Below are positions 1-4,617 of a stretch of DNA of 5,181 nt, in pieces; position 1 is the stretch's first letter, and each line of letters begins with the position of its first letter. The position numbers were made by a program, and so were the translations under genes. The DNA lies in the NCBI GenBank assembly GCA_027486075.1, contig JAIXPU010000106.1, positions 1-5,181 of the forward strand. The letters run 5' to 3'. Under the pieces are notes generated by a model. It made no database searches and was not told where the DNA came from. It saw only the letters and a list, made by a program, of their open reading frames with translations. Source of the stretch: Streptomycetaceae bacterium (lineage in GTDB: Bacteria; Actinomycetota; Actinomycetes; Nanopelagicales; Nanopelagicaceae).

Positions 1-111
1 AGCGTTGGATTTACAGGATGGGTATCTATCGAAGATGGCGTTGATGGCATGGGCCAGATGATTGAGAGCGCCAACTTTCTCAAGGCGAAGATCAACGAAA
101 TCTGGGGATGA
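1..111 (+). CDS. Sugar phosphate isomerase/epimerase-type TIM-barrel protein, C-terminal end only
   Basis: Frame 1 is open from the window edge to a TGA at 109-111 and gives 36 residues. The stretch GWVSIEDGVDGMGQMIES followed by a short Lys-rich helix resembles the usual C-terminus of the xylose-isomerase-like TIM-barrel family (sugar phosphate isomerases/epimerases), where a G-W-x-S-I-E-D-G strand-loop precedes the last helix. The Glu-Asp of this loop lies near the sugar/metal site in that family. The start and most of the barrel lie outside the window, so the substrate and exact reaction cannot be assigned. The gene ends 42 nt before a tRNA gene on the same strand, with no convincing terminator between them. 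Family assignment from a C-terminal fragment is fairly good; a more specific name would be a guess. Confidence 0.75.
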   Translation, partial: SVGFTGWVSIEDGVDGMGQMIESANFLKAKINEIWG

Positions 112-129
112 AGCGCCTTTACGATGGCG

Positions 130-135
130 TAAGAT
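130..135 (+). promoter_or_regulatory. Possible -10 box of the tRNA-Lys promoter
   Basis: TAAGAT at 130-135 matches the TANNNT -10 pattern and lies 18 nt before the mature tRNA 5' end, so transcription would begin near 142 and leave a short 5' leader for RNase P. The sequence about 17 bp upstream (around 107-112) is a poor -35 match and falls inside the preceding stop region. Read-through from the upstream gene is an alternative. Confidence 0.3.
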
Positions 136-153
136 GTGCACTCGTAACAAGTG

Positions 154-226
154 GGGCCTATAGCTCAGTCGGTAGAGCAACGGACTTTTAATCCGTGGGT
201 CGACAGTTCGAGCCTGTCTGGGCCCA
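154..226 (+). tRNA. tRNA-Lys (anticodon UUU)
   Basis: A complete 73-nt cloverleaf is visible. The acceptor arm GGGCCTA (154-160) pairs with TGGGCCC (219-225), with one G-T pair, followed by discriminator base A226. The D-arm contains AGCTCAGTCGGTAGAGC. The anticodon arm is ACGGA / TCCGT around the loop CTTTTAA, which places anticodon TTT at 187-189 and decodes AAA/AAG lysine codons. The T-arm is GACAG-TTCGAGC-CTGTC. The 3' CCA is not encoded, since A226 is followed by CTTA, so it must be added after transcription. No T-rich terminator follows directly; the next gene begins 46 nt downstream on the same strand. Confidence 0.97.
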
Positions 227-237
227 CTTATAAATCC

Positions 238-273
238 TTGATTCATCTCCAATATCTCCATATGGTGTCGCCA
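238..273 (+). promoter_or_regulatory. Leaderless promoter of the P450-SDR operon
   Basis: A -35 element TTGATT (238-243) and a -10 element TATGGT (261-266) are separated by exactly 17 bp. The -10 ends 6 nt before A273, the first base of the P450 start codon, so the predicted transcription start coincides with the ATG. No Shine-Dalgarno-like purine run precedes the ATG, which agrees with a leaderless mRNA. The promoter fills the short gap after the tRNA, so the operon probably has its own start rather than depending on tRNA read-through. Confidence 0.6.
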
Positions 274-1349
274 TGGCTGAGACATTTTTAGGGATAACCA
301 ACGCCGTCAATGTCCCAGCTTCACATGAGATCACAGGACATAAATCTGTACGTGAAGCGCTTCGAAATACAGAGAAGTATTCATCAGATTTACAAGGTGA
401 TGCTGATGTTCGTGATTATCGCCAGATACCTCTTGAGGTAGATCCACCGCGACACCATCTCTATCGCGCAGCGCTAGCTCCCTATTTTGTGAAACCTACC
501 ATCGAGAAGATGGCTCCAGATTTTAGAAAAAACTCGCAAGAGTTCATTGATCAAGTTCTCCCGAGCGGCACAGATATTGTCAGCTCCTTTGCACTTCCTC
601 TTGTGATGCGTAATTTGGGAGTTATTTATAACCGCCCTCAAGATGTTGCTGAATGGATTTCGTGGGGAACAAGTGCATGGACTGCCGGTGGACCAGAACG
701 TAACGGCGATATCTTGCATCGCCACTTGGATGCAATCTATGAAGAGGCGATTAAAAATCCAAAGAAAGATATTTGGTCAGAGATTGCTCGCCTAGAAATT
801 GAAGGAAGGGTAATTACTCACGACGAGTTCCGCGGAATAGCAAGCGTGATTCTTGCCGGTGGTCGCGATACTGTCGTGAAGTTGATTACTGGTGCGATTT
901 GGCACTTCGGAAGAAACCCTGACGATTTCGAGTATCTGCGCCAGAATCCAGACCGCATCGATGCTGCGATTCAAGAGTTATTGAGATTTCTAACTCCAAA
1001 CCCAGCGATGGTGCGCAGCACCGTTCCAGAGTCAACAGTGAAAGAGTTACCTGATGATCGTTATGTTCAAATCAGTTTTCTCTCCGGTAATTTTGATGAA
1101 ACAGTCTTTGAAAAGCCATTTGAACTTAATATTCGCCGCGAACGCAATCCCCATGTCAGCTTTGGCTTTGGGCCGCATACCTGCATTGGCAACCATGTCA
1201 CTGAAATTGAAGCGAGAGTATTTATACAGACCCTGCTTGATTCAGGGATACGTTGGGAGATTTCAGATAGTTCGAAGATCCACTTCTATAGCGGTCCTAT
1301 GGCCTCAGTTCCAGCCGAGTTCGAATCGCTCTTTGTGAGAATACGATAA
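273..1349 (+). CDS. Cytochrome P450, N-terminally short
   Basis: This is a soluble bacterial-type P450 (358 aa), a haem-thiolate monooxygenase expected to need a ferredoxin and reductase, neither of which is in the window. The haem-binding loop FGFGPHTCIG is at residues 297-306, with proximal ligand Cys304. The K-helix ExxR is Glu235/Arg238 (ELLR). The I-helix oxygen-activation segment AGGRDTV (195-201) keeps the acid-alcohol pair Asp199-Thr200. The C-helix motif DPPRHHLYR (57-65) supplies His61 and Arg65, the usual haem propionate contacts. Bacterial P450s are usually near 400 aa. The missing length is mainly N-terminal: only about 18 residues precede the segment aligning with the B-helix, so the A-helix and first beta strands seem absent. 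The meander before the haem loop is also somewhat shortened, reading GNFD where A-NRD is typical. The ATG at 273 is the only plausible start, because an in-frame TAA lies at 231-233 with no ATG, GTG or TTG between. It is the first gene of an operon with the SDR gene 4 nt downstream. The family call is firm; the substrate is unknown. Confidence 0.93.
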   Translation: MAETFLGITNAVNVPASHEITGHKSVREALRNTEKYSSDLQGDADVRDYRQIPLEVDPPRHHLYRAALAPYFVKPTIEKMAPDFRKNSQEFIDQVLPSGTDIVSSFALPLVMRNLGVIYNRPQDVAEWISWGTSAWTAGGPERNGDILHRHLDAIYEEAIKNPKKDIWSEIARLEIEGRVITHDEFRGIASVILAGGRDTVVKLITGAIWHFGRNPDDFEYLRQNPDRIDAAIQELLRFLTPNPAMVRSTVPESTVKELPDDRYVQISFLSGNFDETVFEKPFELNIRRERNPHVSFGFGPHTCIGNHVTEIEARVFIQTLLDSGIRWEISDSSKIHFYSGPMASVPAEFESLFVRIR

Positions 1350-1353
1350 AGAG

Positions 1354-2238
1354 ATGAAGATTGTTGTTACAGGCGCTACTGGCTTGCTGGGCAATGCAAC
1401 GGCAAAGCATTTGCTGGCCAAGGGCCATGAAGTAGTTCCGGTCGATCGTCGCGAAGGCGAAATTGCACCTGGCGTAAAGGTCATTGTTGGCGATTTAGCT
1501 AGCCTGGAATTCTGCGACAGTGTGATGTCCGGAGTTGAAGCAGTCATTCATCTAGCAGCGATTCCCAACCCAACAGATAAGCGTCAACATGAAGTGTTTT
1601 CAAATAATGTGGTCTCATCCTTTGCAGTCTTTAGCGCTGCAGCGCATGCAGGAGTGCGCATCGTCGCTTATGCCTCAAGTCTTTCTGCTTATGGTTTTCC
1701 ATATTCAGAAAGCTGGACCTCACCAAAGTATGTTCCAGTAGATGAAGACCACCCGCTTGAGTATGAAGAGAGCTACGCGCTTTCAAAAGAGGTGAATGAG
1801 TTATCTGCGCAGATGTGGTTCTCGCGAACCGGAATCAGTTTTGTCGGTATGCGCTTTCCTTGGACTAACTTGCCAGATAAAACTTATGAGCTAGCTGCTC
1901 GCTCAAAGAATGAAGATACCTTGCCTGCAGATCCCCGTTTTCCTAAAGGAATTGTCGCCAAGGTTTTGTGGTGCTACCTAGATCTGCGCGATGCCGCAGC
2001 TGCCTTAGAAGCAGTTGTTATGAGCGATTTCAAAGGCTCAGATACCTTTAACTTTGCCGCCCCTGACACGATGTCAGATGAGCCAACAGTTGAATTGATG
2101 AAGAAGTTCCATCCCAGGAGCGAGATACGCGGTGATTTATCGGCAAACGCTGCGCCGTATTCAAGCGAGAGATTTATTAAACGCTTTGGCTATAAGCCCC
2201 AGTATTTACTTGATCGCGAAGAGCTAAAGGAGTTATAG
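1354..2238 (+). CDS. NAD-dependent epimerase/dehydratase (extended SDR family)
   Basis: This 294-aa protein begins directly with a Rossmann strand, MKIVVTGATGLLG, in which GATGLLG (residues 7-13) is the GxxGxxG dinucleotide-binding loop, so the ATG at 1354 is well supported. Further hallmarks are Asp47 (GDL) contacting the adenine, HLAA at 66-69, the catalytic Ser region YASS (106-109), and the YxxxK pair Tyr141/Lys145 in YALSK. The segment WCYLDLRDAA near residues 207-216 is typical of sugar-nucleotide epimerases and uronate-dehydrogenase-like members. Substrates could be a nucleotide sugar, free sugar or sugar acid; sequence alone does not decide. The start lies 4 nt after the P450 stop, and the adjacent AAAGAG is too close to act as a normal Shine-Dalgarno site, so translation is probably coupled to the P450. 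Its last Leu codon and stop overlap the end of the convergent RraA-family gene. It may process the P450 product, which is inference from context. Confidence 0.92.
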   Translation: MKIVVTGATGLLGNATAKHLLAKGHEVVPVDRREGEIAPGVKVIVGDLASLEFCDSVMSGVEAVIHLAAIPNPTDKRQHEVFSNNVVSSFAVFSAAAHAGVRIVAYASSLSAYGFPYSESWTSPKYVPVDEDHPLEYEESYALSKEVNELSAQMWFSRTGISFVGMRFPWTNLPDKTYELAARSKNEDTLPADPRFPKGIVAKVLWCYLDLRDAAAALEAVVMSDFKGSDTFNFAAPDTMSDEPTVELMKKFHPRSEIRGDLSANAAPYSSERFIKRFGYKPQYLLDREELKEL

Positions 2239-2883
2239 AACTCCAAATTTGGCGAAGGCAGCCGACGGCGCCATACCTTCTTTCACTGCTTTCCTAAAGT
2301 TGGTCTCGCCAGAATTTTTCTCAATGACGCGCTTTACCACTTCATCGATTGCTGCAACGGGCACAATAGTTACGCCATCAACATCACCAACGATAAGATC
2401 ACCAGGTTTGATTGCGACGCCATCGATAACGCCAGGAACGTTGTGAGCCACTACTTCGTAACGGCCGTTGATATCAACTGGCAGTGAACCGGTTCCAAAG
2501 ATCTTAAAACCCATTGCACGGGTGCGGGCTAGATCGCGAGATGGTCCATCGGCAAGAGATCCGGCAACGCCTTTAAAGTTACAGGCGGTGGAGAGAAGTT
2601 CGCCCCACAGGGATGCCTTACCGGCGCGAGCTGTTGGAGTGACATAGACCTGATCTTTCTCAATGGCATCGAGCGCCTTTAGTAAACCAACATAGGGAAC
2701 TTCTGGGAATGAATCTACGATTTCGATCTGAACTGGAAATGCATAACCGAGCATCACACCTTCGCCTGAGAGCATATGGATATCTTCGCCAAGTACTTGT
2801 CTTCCATAACCCATAGCATCAAGACAATCTGATGCGAGAGCGGATGTGAAGATAGTTCTTAGCTGCGCTAAATCGTGTGACAT
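2233..2883 (-). CDS. RraA-family protein, 4-hydroxy-4-methyl-2-oxoglutarate aldolase-like
   Basis: The 216-aa product matches the RraA/HMG-aldolase fold family. The diagnostic segments are WGELLSTA (93-100), GSLADGPSRDLAR (108-120) with the Arg116-Asp117 pair, and GDLIVGDVDGVTIVP (161-175). In characterised HMG/CHA aldolases the equivalent Arg binds the carboxylate substrate and the Asp holds Mg2+ or another divalent metal, giving pyruvate by retro-aldol cleavage, often with oxaloacetate decarboxylase activity. At 216 aa it is longer than the E. coli RNase E inhibitor RraA (about 160 aa), so an enzyme is likelier than an RNase regulator. The ATG (complement of 2881-2883) is preferred because a GGAAAA purine run lies at good spacing and MSHDLAQLR fits the family start; an in-frame TTG at 2905-2907 would add 8 residues. 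Its stop TAA (2233-2235) lies within the convergent SDR gene. It is divergent from an EamA transporter across a palindrome-bearing gap. The true substrate is not known. Confidence 0.88.
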   Translation of the reverse strand: MSHDLAQLRTIFTSALASDCLDAMGYGRQVLGEDIHMLSGEGVMLGYAFPVQIEIVDSFPEVPYVGLLKALDAIEKDQVYVTPTARAGKASLWGELLSTACNFKGVAGSLADGPSRDLARTRAMGFKIFGTGSLPVDINGRYEVVAHNVPGVIDGVAIKPGDLIVGDVDGVTIVPVAAIDEVVKRVIEKNSGETNFRKAVKEGMAPSAAFAKFGVL

Positions 2884-2900
2884 TGGTTTTCCATTCTTAG

Positions 2901-2921
2901 TAAGCAATTCGCTATTGCGTA
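2901..2921. promoter_or_regulatory. Imperfect inverted repeat upstream of the RraA-family gene
   Basis: TAAGCAAT (2901-2908) and ATTGCGTA (2914-2921) are inverted repeats with one mismatch in 8 bp and a 5-nt spacer. They lie between the candidate -10 and the ribosome-binding region of the - strand gene. This could be a regulator binding site or a small leader hairpin; no regulator gene is present in the window. Confidence 0.35.
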
Positions 2922-2944
2922 AACCTACAATATTTACGAGTCAA
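2916..2944 (-). promoter_or_regulatory. Possible promoter of the RraA-family gene
   Basis: Reading the - strand, TTGACT (2944 to 2939) is a good -35 match, followed after 17 bp by TACGCA (2921 to 2916) as a weak -10. Transcription would begin near 2909, giving a leader of about 25 nt that contains the GGAAAA ribosome-binding run before the ATG ending at 2881. The -10 lacks the final T of TANNNT, so this is tentative. The -35 overlaps the edge of the 14-bp palindrome by two bases. Confidence 0.35.
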
Positions 2945-2956
2945 GGCATATGCCTT
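2943..2956. promoter_or_regulatory. Perfect 14-bp palindrome, candidate operator of the divergent genes
   Basis: AAGGCATATGCCTT is a perfect inverted repeat with no spacer. Short outer arms GAG (2938-2940) and CTC (2957-2959) add weaker symmetry. It sits between the candidate -35 and -10 of the EamA transporter and touches the candidate -35 of the RraA-family gene, which is where a repressor could block both promoters. A 7-bp half-site match at any given centre has a chance near 1 in 16,000, so finding one in a gap of about 90 nt is unlikely to be random. The cognate regulator is not in the window. Confidence 0.5.
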
Positions 2957-2962
2957 CTCACG

Positions 2963-2975
2963 TATGATTCTGAGG
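2963..2975 (+). promoter_or_regulatory. Leaderless -10 element of the EamA transporter gene
   Basis: TATGAT (2963-2968) is a good TANNNT -10 box that ends 6 nt before G2975, the GTG start codon, the same geometry as the P450 promoter. No clear -35 exists: the hexamer 17 bp upstream is GTCAAG (2940-2945), so activity may rely on the -10 or on an activator. The position also supports GTG 2975 as the true translation start. Confidence 0.5.
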
Positions 2976-3895
2976 TGAGTGCAACGGCGGCAGCGAAATC
3001 TAATAACCAGTGGCTGCCTGCCTATCTCGCTCTGGGCTTTGTCTGGGGCTGCTCATTTATCTTCATCAAACTTGGGCTGGAATTCTTGACTCCATTTGGA
3101 GTTGCCTTCGTGCGCTGCGCCCTGGGTGCGGCCACACTCTTATTAATCGCTAAATGGCGCGGATATTCGATGCCGAAGGATCCGATGATTCGTTTTCATC
3201 TCTGGGTCGTAGCCGTATTGCTCAATGTCATTCCGGGAATCTTCTATGCCTGGGCTGAGACCGTGGTGACATCGGTACTCGCCGGAATCATCAACGCAGT
3301 AACACCGTTGATGACGCTGCTGGCAATCATGGCGGTCAACCGAGTTGAAAAACCTAAGGCGTATCAAATCATCGGTCTCGCGATTGGCTTCTTGGGCGTT
3401 CTGACTGTCTTGGGCGCATGGAATGGCCTTGGTGATAATCCTTTGTGGGCGATTGTCGTTCTGATGAGCGCTGTTACTTGTTATGGAATTTCATTTCCAT
3501 ATACCCAACGATTTGTGATGCCTCATAAACTTAATTCAGAATCAATTGTTTCTATGCAATTACTTCTAGCCACCATCACGCTCTTGCCATTCTTCTTATT
3601 TAATGGAATTTCAGAGTATGAATTTAATCTTGGTCCAATACTCGCGGTGGTTGCGCTCGGCGTCTTTGGAAGCGGGATTGCCTACCTCTGGAACTTTAAG
3701 GTGATGGAGTTAGCGGGCAGCGCAATTGCGAGCAGCGTTACTTATTTGACTCCGGTAGTCGCCATCATCGTAGGAATCATCTTCTTGGGTGAGAAAGTCA
3801 CTTGGTATGAACCTGTAGGTGGCTTGATAGTTCTCTTTGGCGCAGCGCTGGCGCAAGGTCGAATTCGGTTAAGAAAGGGTAAATCCGACGGGTAG
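2975..3895 (+). CDS. EamA/DMT-superfamily membrane transporter
   Basis: From GTG 2975 the product is 306 aa, the usual size of a ten-helix EamA (drug/metabolite transporter) protein made of two duplicated five-helix halves. The first half shows ALGFVWGCSFIFIKLGLEFL (residues 19-38), with the family W-G-x-x-F pattern, and SVLAGIINAVTPLMTLL (100-116). The second half shows AIASSVTYLTPVVAIIVG (260-277) followed by FLGEKVTWYEPVGGLIVLFG (280-299), the classic GE-x-x-x-x-x-x-x-G end of an EamA repeat. The C-terminus is short and basic (GRIRLRKGK), likely cytoplasmic. EamA proteins move small metabolites such as amino acids or nucleotide precursors across the cytoplasmic membrane; the substrate cannot be predicted here. 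An in-frame ATG at 2846 would add 43 non-family residues and run antisense into the RraA-family gene, so GTG is chosen. Its 3' end overlaps the convergent ECF ATPase gene by 27 bp. Confidence 0.9.
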   Translation: MSATAAAKSNNQWLPAYLALGFVWGCSFIFIKLGLEFLTPFGVAFVRCALGAATLLLIAKWRGYSMPKDPMIRFHLWVVAVLLNVIPGIFYAWAETVVTSVLAGIINAVTPLMTLLAIMAVNRVEKPKAYQIIGLAIGFLGVLTVLGAWNGLGDNPLWAIVVLMSAVTCYGISFPYTQRFVMPHKLNSESIVSMQLLLATITLLPFFLFNGISEYEFNLGPILAVVALGVFGSGIAYLWNFKVMELAGSAIASSVTYLTPVVAIIVGIIFLGEKVTWYEPVGGLIVLFGAALAQGRIRLRKGKSDG

Positions 3896-4615
3896 TTCAA
3901 GTCGGTGAGATGCCAGTAATTCGGCGTTACTCAAAATTGCTCGAGTTGAGCTATCTGCAACAATAATTCCGCCTGACAAAATTACTGAACGTTCGCAAAG
4001 TTCGAGCGCGTATGGAAGATCATGAGTCACCATCACTATTGTCACATCGAGAGATCTAACTATGTCGGCGAGTTCGCGGCGGCTAGCTGGATCTAAATTT
4101 GATGATGGTTCATCCATCACCAAAATCTCTGGCTTCATCGCAAGAACTGTGGCAACTGCAACGCGGCGGCGTTGTCCAAATGACAAGTGGTGGGGTGGGC
4201 GATCGCGAAACTCCAGCATTCCTACCTGAGTAAGTGCCTCATCAACTACATGTTTTAGCTCTTCACCACGAATACCCATGTTGTATGGGCCGAAGGCCAC
4301 ATCTTCACCGACAGTAGGCATAAAGAGTTGATCATCCGGATCTTGAAAGACGATCCCCACCTTTGCACGGATCTGCTTAAGAGTCTCTTTATTCTTACTA
4401 TCTACCAACGCCCCAGCGATGCGAACTTCGCCCTGCATCGTTGGATGAATTCCATTCATATGTAGAACTAACGTTGTCTTGCCAGCGCCGTTGGGACCAA
4501 GCAGTGCAACGCGTTCACCCTTGTTAATTGTCAGGTTAACGCCGAAGAGAGCCTGGTTACCATCGGGGTAGGCAAAGGCCAATTCTTTTATCTGCAAGCT
4601 TGGGATGTTATTCAT
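3869..4615 (-). CDS. ECF transporter ATPase, CbiO/EcfA-like
   Basis: This 248-aa ABC ATPase energises an energy-coupling-factor importer for a vitamin or transition metal. All nucleotide-binding motifs are intact: A-loop Tyr16 (FAYPDG), Walker A GPNGAGKTT (40-48), Q-loop Gln91 in FQDPDDQLF, signature LSFGQRRRVAVA (144-155), Walker B ILVMDEP (164-170) with Asp168-Glu169, D-loop SSNLDP (171-176), and H-loop His198 in VTHDL. The LSFGQ signature, the DPDDQLF Q-loop segment and the C-terminal LASHRLELPVGF are typical of the CbiO/NikO/EcfA group. The ATG (complement of 4613-4615) is used because the beta strand LQIKELAFAY begins a few residues later; reading further upstream would run into the partner gene. 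It starts 2 nt after the stop of the T-component gene, so translation is probably coupled. Only one ATPase gene is seen, so it may act as a homodimer, as in CbiO-type systems. Confidence 0.92.
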   Translation of the reverse strand: MNNIPSLQIKELAFAYPDGNQALFGVNLTINKGERVALLGPNGAGKTTLVLHMNGIHPTMQGEVRIAGALVDSKNKETLKQIRAKVGIVFQDPDDQLFMPTVGEDVAFGPYNMGIRGEELKHVVDEALTQVGMLEFRDRPPHHLSFGQRRRVAVATVLAMKPEILVMDEPSSNLDPASRRELADIVRSLDVTIVMVTHDLPYALELCERSVILSGGIIVADSSTRAILSNAELLASHRLELPVGFTLS

Positions 4616-4617
4616 TA

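Noticed and set aside
113..130. Small hairpin GCGCC/GGCGT after the isomerase stop as a terminator
   Set aside because: The stem is about 5 bp including a G-T pair, has an 8-nt loop, and no U-run follows.
256..267. CATATG core at the P450 promoter as a second copy of the 2943-2956 palindrome
   Set aside because: Only the hexamer CATATG is shared; the flanking bases differ, and a hexamer is expected about once per window by chance.
2884..2907. TTG start adding 8 residues to the RraA-family protein
   Set aside because: The ATG ending at 2881 has a better-spaced purine run (GGAAAA) and matches the expected family start.
2846..2974. In-frame extension of the EamA transporter upstream to an ATG at 2846
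   Set aside because: The extra 43 residues do not look like an EamA N-terminus, overlap the start of the divergent gene, and conflict with the -10 box at 2963-2968 that fits GTG 2975.
3885..3905. Hairpin CCGAC/GTCGG at the convergent junction as a bidirectional terminator
   Set aside because: Only 5 bp of stem with a loop of about 10 nt and no flanking T or A tracts; it is also coding.
3995..4010. AGTTCGAGC near position 4000, matching 9 nt of the tRNA-Lys T-arm, as a possible attachment-site repeat
   Set aside because: The match is short, lies inside the conserved coding sequence of the ATPase, and does not extend to the tRNA 3' end.
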